Shown piece by piece: positions 1 through 6,560 of a stretch of 11,263 nucleotides of DNA. The DNA comes from Spirochaetota bacterium (GTDB lineage: Bacteria; Spirochaetota; Brevinematia; DTOW01): assembly GCA_028276145.1 (NCBI GenBank), contig JAPYWX010000042.1:1-11263 (forward strand). The letters are read 5' to 3'. Positions within the stretch are counted from its first letter, which is position 1, and each line of letters starts with the position of its first letter. Under the pieces are notes generated by a model. It saw only the letters and a list, made by a program, of their open reading frames with translations, was not told the origin of the DNA and ran no database searches. The position numbers and the translations under genes are program-made.

Positions 1-127
1 AACACTTCTTCATATAAAGGTTAATTGAAACTATAGCATCCCAACAGAAAATGGTGGGTAAGATGCTTAATAGCACGTCGTGCTTAATAGCACATCGTGC
101 TTAATAGCACATCGTGATTATTAGCAC
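1..127. repeat. 17-bp tandem hairpin array upstream of atpF
   Basis: Four units of the form (G/A)TG(C/A)T-N4-AGCAC lie at 63-76, 80-93, 97-110 and 114-127, with an exact 17-bp period. The 3-nt linkers are GTC, ATC and ATC. Each unit is an inverted repeat of 5 bp with a 4-nt loop (TAAT or TATT). The last unit has one mismatch (GTGAT/AGCAC), and the first begins ATGCT. That first arm can instead pair with AGCAT at 35-39, supported by CCCA 40-43 with TGGG 55-58, so a larger alternative hairpin at 35-67 is possible. Linker-spanning segments such as GCACGTCGTGC (73-83) are also near-palindromes, so two mutually exclusive foldings exist. Reverse-complemented, the units match the arrays near 8138 and 11114-11193. 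No coding sequence is seen here. Confidence 0.85.
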
Positions 128-200
128 TTTCCTAATTAACTACACCAAATTCTTTGATAGTTGAAATAACTACAATCGTTGCTTGAAAATCATCATCAAG

Positions 201-530
201 ATGAGAATAGTAGGGATACTTGACAAATATACCGGTGAGGTATACAAGTTCTTAGGCGTCGAGGTTTACGCATTTGATGTTAGCAACCCAAACTTAAGTG
301 ACTTAGTTATGTCCAAGATTGACGAGCTAAGAGAAAGAAAAGATGTTTTTGCAGTAATAATTTCTAAAAACATATCTTCCAAAGTTAGAAAAGAATTAAG
401 AGACTTTGTTCTATCACATCAAAAACCTTTTATCGTAGAGATTGACCCCGTGTTTGACATCCAAGAATATGAAGATTACGAAACTATGATAAAGAGAATT
501 GTAAGAGAAACAATAGGTATAAAATTATAG
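201..530 (+). CDS. atpF: V-type ATP synthase/ATPase subunit F
   Basis: This is a small Rossmann-like subunit of the central stalk of the V/A-type ATPase. In this family it sits with subunit D on the rotor and acts in coupling between V1 and Vo on the inner face of the membrane. The protein is about 109 residues from the ATG at 201, close to the usual 100-105. It opens with the family pattern of a short beta strand (MRIVGILD), followed by a G-V-E-V-Y-A-F segment. It has a central helix and strand (FAVIISKNIS), and PFIVEIDP near residue 85. An in-frame TTG at 183 would add six residues. Neither start has a clear Shine-Dalgarno (SD) site; I prefer 201 because it aligns with the family N-terminus. 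A TACAAT at 171-176 could be a -10 box, but no good -35 is present. Subunit E follows after 9 nt, which strongly supports the call. Subunits A, B, D, C, I and K are not in the window. Confidence 0.8.
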   Translation: MRIVGILDKYTGEVYKFLGVEVYAFDVSNPNLSDLVMSKIDELRERKDVFAVIISKNISSKVRKELRDFVLSHQKPFIVEIDPVFDIQEYEDYETMIKRIVRETIGIKL

Positions 531-539
531 GAGGTCAAC

Positions 540-1148
540 ATGCCCATAGATGAACTCATAAAAGTTCTAAATGAAGATATACAAAATGAGATAGAAAACA
601 TATTAAAAAACGCCCAAGCAGAAAGAGACAAAATCATCTCAGAAGCAAAAAAGCAAATTGACGAAGAATTTGAAAATGAAAAGGAAAAAATTTCTGGAGA
701 GTTTGAAAAAACCTTATCCTTACAAAAGCTTTCAATAGAATCAGAGAACAGAAGAAAAGTAAATGAAAAATTCACAGAAACTTTCAACGAAATATACAAC
801 GAAACCATAACCCAAATTAAAAACATGCTAGTCTCACTAAAGGACAAGGAAAACTTCATTTTAGCAATCCTGGAAAAAATCGTAGATAACCTACCTGACA
901 GCCTCAATAAATCAAACATTGAAGTAATACTCTCCAAAAGTGATTACGAAAGTCTATACAAAAAAGTTGAATCACTTCTTAAAACCAAAGGAATAGAAGG
1001 CAAGATAACCTACAGTGAAATAGAAGGTGGTATAATCGTCAAAGTCGGCAAACTAAGCATAGACAATTCCTTAGACAGGATTATCAGTATGTTTAAACCT
1101 GTTATAGTCAACTTGATATATAAACATCTACCGAAGTCAGGTTATTAG
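540..1148 (+). CDS. atpE: V-type ATP synthase/ATPase subunit E
   Basis: This is the peripheral-stalk (stator) subunit E of the V/A-type ATPase, which with subunit G/H holds the A3B3 head against rotation. It has 202 residues, the usual size. Residues 1 to about 80 form a long, highly charged, Ala/Glu/Lys-rich helix expected to be a coiled coil (ILKNAQAERDKIISEAKKQI). The rest is the mixed globular C-terminal domain that binds the top of the head. It includes the family's EGGIIVKVGKLSIDNSLD segment near residues 160-178, followed by a terminal helix. The start is decided by a strong SD site (AGGAGG, 531-536) just before the ATG. The gene lies 9 nt after atpF and 4 nt before the glycosyltransferase, so the four + strand genes look co-transcribed. 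Placing F before E apart from the catalytic subunits suggests a split ATPase locus. Confidence 0.88.
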   Translation: MPIDELIKVLNEDIQNEIENILKNAQAERDKIISEAKKQIDEEFENEKEKISGEFEKTLSLQKLSIESENRRKVNEKFTETFNEIYNETITQIKNMLVSLKDKENFILAILEKIVDNLPDSLNKSNIEVILSKSDYESLYKKVESLLKTKGIEGKITYSEIEGGIIVKVGKLSIDNSLDRIISMFKPVIVNLIYKHLPKSGY

Positions 1149-1152
1149 TGAT

Positions 1153-1881
1153 ATGGACAACAGAGAAAGGATACTAGTTGTTATACCAACTTACAACGAA
1201 GCAGAAAATATTAGCAGAATCATACCTGCAGTTTTAAACTCATTTGATAAAGCTGATATACTCGTTGTAGATGATGATTCACCTGACGGCACTCCCGAAA
1301 TAGTGCAAAAAGAATTTGGCAAAAACCCAAGAGTTAACCTCATAGTTAGAAAAGGTAAGAAAAAAGGACTAGGCAGAGCATATGTTGATGGTTTCAAATG
1401 GGCTATAGAAAAAGGTTATGGATATGTTCTAGAAATGGACGCTGATTTCTCTCATGACCCTGCAGAAATCCCCAACTTCTACAAGTACTTACAGGAATAC
1501 GATGTAGTTGTCGGCTCACGATACCTTAACGGAATTAGAGTACTCAACTGGGACTTGAAGAGGCTCATAATAAGCCAATTAGGCACACTCTATGCTAGAA
1601 TCGTTACAGGGCTAAAACTCACCGACATGACAGGCGGATTCAACGGCTACAGAATAGAAGTTCTAAAAGCAATAGACCTCGATAAAATTGATTCAAATGG
1701 CTACGCCTTCCAGATAGAACTCAAATTTAGAGCATACGTAAAAGGTTTTAAAATAAAAGAAATACCTATAGTCTTTAGAGAAAGGGAACTCGGCTATAGC
1801 AAGATGAACAGAAAAATTGTCTTTGAAGCAATGATTGAGTGTATAAAGTTGAGAATTGACAAGATTTTAGGGAAAATATAA
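1153..1881 (+). CDS. Polyprenol/dolichyl-phosphate mannosyltransferase-like GT2 glycosyltransferase
   Basis: This is a family GT2 enzyme of the DPM1 type, expected to transfer a sugar (typically mannose from GDP-mannose) to a polyprenyl phosphate at the cytoplasmic membrane face. The lipid-linked sugar then serves as donor for glycan or protein modification. It has 242 residues, a single GT-A domain with no C-terminal membrane helices, like soluble DPM1. Visible motifs are IPTYNEAENI (11-20), the nucleotide-binding VDDDSPDGT (39-47), GLGRAYVDGF (72-81), the metal-binding DAD of EMDADFSHDP (94-103), GSRYLNG (121-127) and DMTGGFNGYR (158-167). Near the end, RERELGYSKM matches the acceptor-side motif of polyprenol-phosphate mannosyltransferases. 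Sugar identity cannot be read from sequence; glucose is possible. A weak AGG at 1139-1141 is the only SD candidate. Tight spacing on both sides implies expression with atpE and sbcD, although no functional link is obvious. Confidence 0.85.
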   Translation: MDNRERILVVIPTYNEAENISRIIPAVLNSFDKADILVVDDDSPDGTPEIVQKEFGKNPRVNLIVRKGKKKGLGRAYVDGFKWAIEKGYGYVLEMDADFSHDPAEIPNFYKYLQEYDVVVGSRYLNGIRVLNWDLKRLIISQLGTLYARIVTGLKLTDMTGGFNGYRIEVLKAIDLDKIDSNGYAFQIELKFRAYVKGFKIKEIPIVFRERELGYSKMNRKIVFEAMIECIKLRIDKILGKI

Positions 1882-1883
1882 TT

Positions 1884-3080
1884 ATGAAGATACTTCACAC
1901 AGCTGATTGGCACCTTGGCTGCAAAGTTCCAATCCTAGGATACGAAAGAATAAACGAACAAGAGTACATCCTAAGCCAAATAATCAAAACCGTAGAAAGT
2001 GAAAATGTAGATACCATTGTAATTGCCGGTGATATTTTTGATTCACATCTACCAACGGTAGATGCTGAAAAGTTATTAAACAACTTCATAGCCACCGTAT
2101 CAGGTGACATGGGCAAAAGTGTAATAATGATATCTGGCAATCATGACAGTAACGAGAAAATCAAAGCTCTTAGTATTCTTCCTCACAAATTCAGTAAAGC
2201 TAAATTCGTTTTTTTCCCGAAAGGGAAAAGTATAGAAAACATAATAAAAGACAAAGACCTAATTGTTGACTTCAACGGAATAACATTCGTATGTATACCA
2301 TTCCTACCTTTTAGGTACCTACCAAAATCGTACATTGGCGAGTACAGTTATCAAGATTTGTTTGTTGACATTCTAAATAGCATCATAGAAGACATAAAGT
2401 CTGATGTTATACTAATTTCACACGATACTATTGCCGGCGCTGTATACTCTTCTAATTTTGTTTCAGAAGCATCAGAAAGTAGGCTTGATTACCAAGCTCT
2501 AGACATTGATCTAATATCAAGACAAAACTTCGCACCAAAAATTAGATACTGGGCTCTAGGACATATACATAAGTTCCAAGAGTTAAAAGGTAACAAAGTT
2601 GGAATGACAATCAAAGCTTATTACCCTGGAAGTATCCTTCAACTAAACTTCGGCGAAGCCAATGAAGATAAGTACATTCTTATAGTAGACATTAACGACC
2701 AAAAAGACGAAATCAACATTAGCCCTATACAAATAAACCAACCAAAGAAATTCATAAAAAGAGAGATATACTCAAACGAAGATGGCGAAAAGCTACTAAA
2801 AGAAATCAAAGATTCACTAGGTGACTACTACATCAAAACAATCATCAAAAAAGCAATTAGTAGCTCAATGATATACTCACTGAAAGAGAAAGGAATAATA
2901 GTAGAAATCGAACACAATGAAAGTGAAATTCAAAATTCCTTAAAGCATATAAGCAATATAATCACTGACCCTATTCAAGTATATAAAGCATACTGCAATG
3001 AAAATCACTATGAATATTCAGAAGAAGAAATACAGAAGTTAGACAGCATTATGAAAAAGATAAGGGAAACCTCTACCTAA
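1884..3080 (+). CDS. sbcD: Exonuclease SbcCD subunit D (Mre11-type nuclease)
   Basis: This is the metal-dependent nuclease subunit of the SbcCD (Mre11-Rad50) complex. It trims DNA ends and cleaves hairpins, and takes part in double-strand break repair and removal of palindromic structures. It has 398 residues, typical for the family. All phosphodiesterase motifs are present: DWH (D8, H10), AGDIFD (D50), SGNHD (N86, H87), ISHD (H180) and GHIH (226-229). The C-terminal portion, from about 270, is the capping and SbcC-binding region. The gene starts 2 nt after the glycosyltransferase stop; a weak AGGGA about 10 nt upstream is the only SD. Its last 8 nt overlap the convergent HEAT-repeat gene. 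SbcC is not in the window; it would be expected elsewhere. SbcCD cleaves hairpins, which is of interest beside the palindromic arrays here, but a link is only speculation. Confidence 0.92.
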   Translation: MKILHTADWHLGCKVPILGYERINEQEYILSQIIKTVESENVDTIVIAGDIFDSHLPTVDAEKLLNNFIATVSGDMGKSVIMISGNHDSNEKIKALSILPHKFSKAKFVFFPKGKSIENIIKDKDLIVDFNGITFVCIPFLPFRYLPKSYIGEYSYQDLFVDILNSIIEDIKSDVILISHDTIAGAVYSSNFVSEASESRLDYQALDIDLISRQNFAPKIRYWALGHIHKFQELKGNKVGMTIKAYYPGSILQLNFGEANEDKYILIVDINDQKDEINISPIQINQPKKFIKREIYSNEDGEKLLKEIKDSLGDYYIKTIIKKAISSSMIYSLKEKGIIVEIEHNESEIQNSLKHISNIITDPIQVYKAYCNENHYEYSEEEIQKLDSIMKKIRETST

Positions 3081-3789
3081 TAACTTCTTCAGGCTCCTCA
3101 GCCCACTGAATTTTTTCCAAGGCTTCCTGTGCCATTTCCTTGACTTTTGGCATGAAGTTACCTCTGACAACCTTTATAAGTGCTCCGAATGCCCTCTTAT
3201 CCCCTATTTCCCCTAGAGCTCTAACTATATCAGCTGCTAATCCTTGGTCAGGTGTTGTTTCCAAAACATCTATTAGGGCAGGTACTGCCTGCTTTGCTTT
3301 CATCTTTCCTAATGCCAATGCAACATTTCTCTGAACTATAGGGTCTGTATCATACCTCAAAGCTTTTATCATTGCAGGTACCGTCTTTGGGTCATTAACC
3401 TTAGCTAAAGCATTTGCTGCTTCCCCTCTAACCTCCCAGAAAGGATTTACTTGCCTACTTCCAACTCTCACTACCCTATCGGTTCCTTCCTCAAGGCCCG
3501 CCAACAAAGCATCTATAGCCTTCTTATAAGTCTTCTCGGATATCACCCCCTTAGCACCCTTCTCAAACATATCTCCCAATCTTCTTATTGCTAAAACCTT
3601 CACATACTCATCATCACTATTCATAGCAGCGTTACATAGTTCCTCAACTGAGCTATCGTTTATTGGAAGATTTTTAAAGTACTGTTCCAAATCTTTGTAA
3701 GTCTCAACATTATGGACACCATAGCCAACAGCACCGAAGAAAACCAAAGAACAAACAAATAACCCCAAAACTCTATAAAACCTAATCAT
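3073..3789 (-). CDS. Exported HEAT-repeat protein
   Basis: The protein has about 238 residues and an N-terminal hydrophobic segment (roughly residues 5-25, starting MIRFYRVLGLFVCSL). This looks like a signal peptide, with probable cleavage around GAVGYG. The Cys in LFVC does not fit a lipobox well, so a lipoprotein is less likely. The mature part is a run of HEAT/PBS-lyase-type helical repeats. Examples are VRGEAANALAKVNDPKTVPA, IVQRNVALALGKMKAKQAVPA and a DIVRALGEIGDKRAFGA segment, each spaced by about 35 residues. Such repeats form an alpha solenoid for protein binding; the partner cannot be deduced. I chose ATG 3789 over GTG 3795 because GAGGG sits about 5 nt upstream of the ATG but abuts the GTG. 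The stop overlaps sbcD by 8 nt, tail to tail, with no terminator visible between them. The gene appears to be monocistronic. Confidence 0.8.
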   Translation of the reverse strand: MIRFYRVLGLFVCSLVFFGAVGYGVHNVETYKDLEQYFKNLPINDSSVEELCNAAMNSDDEYVKVLAIRRLGDMFEKGAKGVISEKTYKKAIDALLAGLEEGTDRVVRVGSRQVNPFWEVRGEAANALAKVNDPKTVPAMIKALRYDTDPIVQRNVALALGKMKAKQAVPALIDVLETTPDQGLAADIVRALGEIGDKRAFGALIKVVRGNFMPKVKEMAQEALEKIQWAEEPEEVIR

Positions 3790-3811
3790 AACCACCCTCT
3801 ATCTAACAAAA

Positions 3812-3840
3812 ATTATTTATCACTCGTAACCTAAAATCAA
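3812..3840 (-). promoter_or_regulatory. Possible promoter of the HEAT-repeat gene
   Basis: On the - strand, TTGATT (3840-3835) is followed after 17 nt by AATAAT (3817-3812). This lies about 25 nt upstream of the ATG at 3789. It resembles a sigma-70-type promoter, but such matches are frequent in AT-rich sequence. Confidence 0.3.
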
Positions 3841-4007
3841 GATTTACAAAACAAAAATCGGAAACACCACTTCACAACTTTATTCCAATTATCCACTGAC
3901 TTCAAAACACTTTTTGAACTAAATTTTGACAAACTAACACAAAAAGTTAAATTTTTTGTTATCAAAAAACTAAAAGATGCAGGATACGAATAAAGTAAAA
4001 ACTTACT

Positions 4008-4757
4008 TCAAAATCCCTTCAATCCGTGGAGTTCCCTAGCAAGCTTAGAGAGGAACATTATATCATCTTTGGATAGCTTAACCTTAAGTAAAAGCTCGGG
4101 TCTACTAATATAAGTATTTTTCAATGCTGACATCCTTCGCCACTTCTCTATCTCCTTATGATTACCGCTAACCAAAACTTCAGATACCTTAAGCCCCATA
4201 AATTCCCTAGGTCTAGTGTACTGGTCATACTCCAGTAACCCACCAAGATAAGAAAAACTTTCATTTTCTACTGCTTCATCATGTAATAATCCTTTCATTC
4301 TGACAAGAGAATCAAAAAACACAAGGGCTGGTAATTCCCCACCCGTTAAAACAAAATCCCCAATACTAATTTCCTCATCAACAACCAAATCTATAACTCT
4401 TTGGTCTATACCCTCATACCTGCCACAAATTATTACAAACTCATCATTCCTAGAAAAATTTTTCAATAATTCATTATTCAGTACCTTACCACGAGGAGAC
4501 ATATAAATAACTTTTGAATTTGGTAACAAACTCTTTGAGTACATTACTGCGTCATACAATGGCTGTGGCGTAAAAAGCATTCCTTTGCCACCACCAAGAA
4601 TATAATCATCAACTTTTTTGTGCTTATCCTTCGAAAAATCCCGAATGTTTAGAACCTTATACTCTATCAATCCCTTTTTTATAGCTTTACCTATGATACT
4701 TGAGGATAGGTAACTTTCTATTATTTCTGGGAAAATTGTAAGGAATACTATTTTCAT
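4008..4757 (-). CDS. trmD: tRNA (guanine-N1-)-methyltransferase TrmD
   Basis: TrmD methylates N1 of G37 in tRNAs reading CNN or NNG-type codons, using SAM, and so prevents +1 frameshifting. It is a cytoplasmic SPOUT-fold dimer with a trefoil knot. It has 249 residues, normal length. Seen motifs are FPE (9-11), GGGKGM (55-60), the cofactor-loop CGRYEGIDQR (111-120), IGDFVLTGGELPA (132-144), YTRP (180-183), SGNHKEIEKWR (197-207) and RPELLLKV near the C-terminus. Three positions are unusual. The common PYGGG is ILGGG. The LLxxPxYTRP motif has Asp for Pro (LLEYDQYTRP), with an extra LG just before it. The EDSF motif, whose Asp is E. coli catalytic base D169, reads NESF (E166). No strong SD is seen. 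The gene lies 9 nt after the MBL-fold gene, and rpsP, rimM and rplS are absent, so the context is not the usual one. Confidence 0.95.
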   Translation of the reverse strand: MKIVFLTIFPEIIESYLSSSIIGKAIKKGLIEYKVLNIRDFSKDKHKKVDDYILGGGKGMLFTPQPLYDAVMYSKSLLPNSKVIYMSPRGKVLNNELLKNFSRNDEFVIICGRYEGIDQRVIDLVVDEEISIGDFVLTGGELPALVFFDSLVRMKGLLHDEAVENESFSYLGGLLEYDQYTRPREFMGLKVSEVLVSGNHKEIEKWRRMSALKNTYISRPELLLKVKLSKDDIMFLSKLARELHGLKGF

Positions 4758-4766
4758 TCTAAGGCT

Positions 4767-5456
4767 TCATTTCCTATAATTCATTACATAAACAACATTA
4801 ACATTCTCCAAATTTGCAGGCTGCAAAGTAAAACTCCAGTTATCAACGAATATCACATCATTAAACAACTTCACAAAATCACCCACTTCCGCTATATTCC
4901 AATCTTTTGTTACTTCCGTCTTGTAGTGCATAGGTATAACAATCCTAGGAGATATCTTTGTAACTACTTTATAAGCCGACACAGGGTCTATCGTAAAGTA
5001 CCCACCTATCGGAACAAAAAGAACATCAACCTTACCTATCCTAGTTATATCCTCTGGCTTGAGGTCGTGTCCCAAATCCCCCAAGTGACACACCCTAAGA
5101 GGTATACTTGAATCATGGAACTCAAAAACAAAAATAGCATTCTTACCTCTTAGTCTACCATTCTCCTCATCATGATAAACTGAAACAGTAAATATCCTAA
5201 CACCCCTCATTGTTGTGTCTATTCCTACCCAATTACCTTGGTTAACACCTTTGAATACTCTAGGATTACCTAAACCCATTCTTAGATTAGCATGGTCAAA
5301 GTGCTCATGTGAAATTGTAACAACATCGCAAAAAACTGGCTCAGTATTGTAGCCTATACTTTTGTCAAATGGGTCTGTAAGAATCTTGAACCCTTTCTCA
5401 GATTCCAACAAAAAACACGAATGCCCAAGATAACTTATATTCAGAACTCCATTCAT
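4767..5456 (-). CDS. MBL-fold metal-dependent hydrolase (UlaG/UPF0173-like)
   Basis: This is a 229-residue single-domain metallo-beta-lactamase-fold protein, predicted to bind one or two Zn ions and hydrolyse a small, unidentified substrate. Metal ligands visible are H12 (YLGHSCF), the HxHxDH box H50, H52, D54, H55 (SHEHFDHAN), H124 and D127 (CHLGDLGH), and H177 (IPMHYKT). The segment VYHDEENGRLRGKNAIFVFE (94-113) is typical of the UPF0173/UlaG-like subgroup, which is mostly uncharacterised in bacteria. There is no signal peptide, so it is cytoplasmic. A good SD site (AGAGGTG) lies 6-7 nt before the ATG and is partly within an inverted repeat (5464-5483). It is followed closely by trmD and preceded by the GNAT gene 51 nt upstream. 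The spacing suggests an operon; no pathway is implied. Confidence 0.85.
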   Translation of the reverse strand: MNGVLNISYLGHSCFLLESEKGFKILTDPFDKSIGYNTEPVFCDVVTISHEHFDHANLRMGLGNPRVFKGVNQGNWVGIDTTMRGVRIFTVSVYHDEENGRLRGKNAIFVFEFHDSSIPLRVCHLGDLGHDLKPEDITRIGKVDVLFVPIGGYFTIDPVSAYKVVTKISPRIVIPMHYKTEVTKDWNIAEVGDFVKLFNDVIFVDNWSFTLQPANLENVNVVYVMNYRK

Positions 5457-5463
5457 ATTTCAC

Positions 5464-5483
5464 CTCTTAAGTTATTTTAAGAG
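5464..5483 (-). promoter_or_regulatory. Inverted repeat overlapping the SD of the MBL-fold gene
   Basis: CTCTTAA (5464-5470) and TTAAGAG (5477-5483) form a perfect 7-bp inverted repeat with a 6-nt loop. On the - strand mRNA, the downstream arm contains the AAGAG of the AAGAGGTG ribosome-binding site. Folding would therefore partly mask the site. It could also be a weak end signal for the upstream GNAT gene, but the stem has only two GC pairs and no U-run follows. It may be chance. Confidence 0.35.
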
Positions 5484-5507
5484 CACCTTAATGAAATTTC
5501 AAAAATT

Positions 5508-6122
5508 CTATAAACTTTTCTCAAACCTTATGAATTGAAACTTTTTACCACCAAATCTAACTTCCTTACCTAGCCCTGACTCATGAAATCCAATACTCTT
5601 GTAAAACAACACAGCTTTCTCGTTTCCATAGCTTACATCTAAACATACCTTATTACAACCTAATCCCATAGCAATCTCCTCTGCTCTCTTCATTAACCTC
5701 TTCCCAATACCTTTTCCCCTATACTCAGGATACACTGCCAAATTACTAATGTAAAAACTACCTTTATATATCTTTTTCATTGAGTTACCAAGCTTAATGA
5801 ACTTTGGCAGTGAATCAAAGAATTGCCACCCAATAACTCTTAAGAATGTTAACGATGATCTAAAAATCATTCTAACAAACTTTTCATAACTATAGCCTAA
5901 CAGCATACCAAGAACTATATCACCATCCTTAGCAAATATCACATTTTCATAACTAAAATTATTACCTAGCCTCTTGAAAAGAGCCTCCAAAACCTCTAAA
6001 TAATTACTACCAAACAACTCTTGATACAAATCAGGCTCAGAAATTAGAAGTAATCTAATAAAATCACCAAAATCATTAGGTTTTCCACTTACTATAGTAA
6101 AACCATCATAAGATTCACTCAT
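5508..6122 (-). CDS. GNAT-family N-acetyltransferase
   Basis: This is a 204-residue protein with a C-terminal Gcn5-related acetyltransferase fold, using acetyl-CoA to acylate an amine on an unidentified substrate. Motif A is clear: ISNLAVYPEYRGKGIGKRLM (125-144), with RGKGIG at 135-140 forming the pyrophosphate-binding loop. It is followed by motif B, in which CLDVSYGNEKAVLFYKSIGF contains the standard N-x-x-A-x-x-F-Y-x-x-x-G-F pattern. The first 120 residues are longer than in minimal GNATs and include a hydrophobic stretch around 85-106 that may be a substrate-side insert. No SD precedes the ATG at 6122, so the start is moderately uncertain. It lies 21 nt after the stop of the small broken gene at 6144-6436 and 51 nt before the MBL-fold gene, on the same strand. 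The substrate could be a protein N-terminus or a small molecule. Confidence 0.85.
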   Translation of the reverse strand: MSESYDGFTIVSGKPNDFGDFIRLLLISEPDLYQELFGSNYLEVLEALFKRLGNNFSYENVIFAKDGDIVLGMLLGYSYEKFVRMIFRSSLTFLRVIGWQFFDSLPKFIKLGNSMKKIYKGSFYISNLAVYPEYRGKGIGKRLMKRAEEIAMGLGCNKVCLDVSYGNEKAVLFYKSIGFHESGLGKEVRFGGKKFQFIRFEKSL

Positions 6123-6143
6123 AAGATAACAATTTTTTAATTA

Positions 6144-6436
6144 TTAAACAACAATCTCGAAAAACTCAAATGTTTCTTTTGTCAAAAAGGTTATACCTTC
6201 ACTTGTTTTAATTCTAATTACCACTCTTTCATTCGCTTCTTTTGATGTCGGTATTGACTTGTCAATATTCCCTGCTATTTCAACATACGATGGCAGTCTG
6301 AAGTATAAACTCATTAAAACAAAATTTTCCTTTACATCACTACTTAGTGATGATAATCACTTAGTGATGATGCTAGTATAATTTCTTCCTTAATCACAAG
6401 GTACGATGTTAACTTCAACTGAGTTATAAATATCAA
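6144..6436 (-). pseudogene. Small unrecognised gene apparently broken by a 17-nt duplication
   Basis: Two - strand reading frames abut here. The upstream frame is open from 6463, with a possible TTG start at 6436. It reads ITQLKLTSYLVIKEEIILAS and stops at TAA 6344-6346. The downstream frame starts just past a TGA at 6357-6359, includes an ATG at 6314, and encodes a 56-residue tail (MSLYFRLPSYVEIAG, then TSEGITFLTKETFEFFEIVV) ending at 6144. CTTAGTGATGAT occurs twice, at 6343-6354 and 6360-6371, 17 nt apart. Removing one 17-nt period fuses the frames into a protein of about 91 residues with LASSLSSDVK at the junction. The ATG at 6314 lacks an SD at useful distance (AGGA about 15 nt away), so I doubt an independent 56-residue gene, though it cannot be excluded. 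I do not recognise the family. It lies 21 nt before the GNAT gene and was probably co-transcribed with it. Confidence 0.5.
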
Positions 6437-6503
6437 TAACCTTTTAGTTTGAGCAAGGCTTAATTATCCAAGACAACAACATTCTTACCTCTTGACTTAT
6501 AAC

Positions 6504-6509
6504 ATTATA
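6504..6509 (-). promoter_or_regulatory. Possible -10 box for the - strand group
   Basis: On the - strand, TATAAT (6509-6504) lies about 20 nt before an ATG at 6482 that has a strong SD (AAGAGGT, 6493-6487). The frame from that ATG ends after 12 codons (MLLSWIIKPCSN). No convincing -35 is present. This looks like a real gene start whose downstream frame has decayed, or like a leader peptide. The gap 6437-6560 otherwise holds only the MATE leader. Confidence 0.3.
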
Positions 6510-6560
6510 CTTTTTAACTTTAAGTTTAAAACTAAGGTTTTACTTTAAAGGAGCAGTAAT

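Noticed and set aside
63..127. CRISPR array
   Set aside because: The period is only 17 bp, the linkers are 3 nt rather than unique spacers, and no cas gene is present.
476..937. - strand open frame of 153 codons
   Set aside because: It is antisense to atpE. Its Ser/Phe-rich translation is the usual shadow of a Lys/Glu-rich coiled coil.
6144..6314. Intact independent 56-residue gene
   Set aside because: The ATG at 6314 has no properly spaced SD, and the coding-like sequence continues upstream in the same sense, so a broken longer gene fits better. It cannot be fully excluded.
6492..6511. TTGACT and TATACT as promoter of the MATE gene
   Set aside because: The two boxes are only 8 nt apart, and no other -35/-10 pair with 16-18 nt spacing is convincing.
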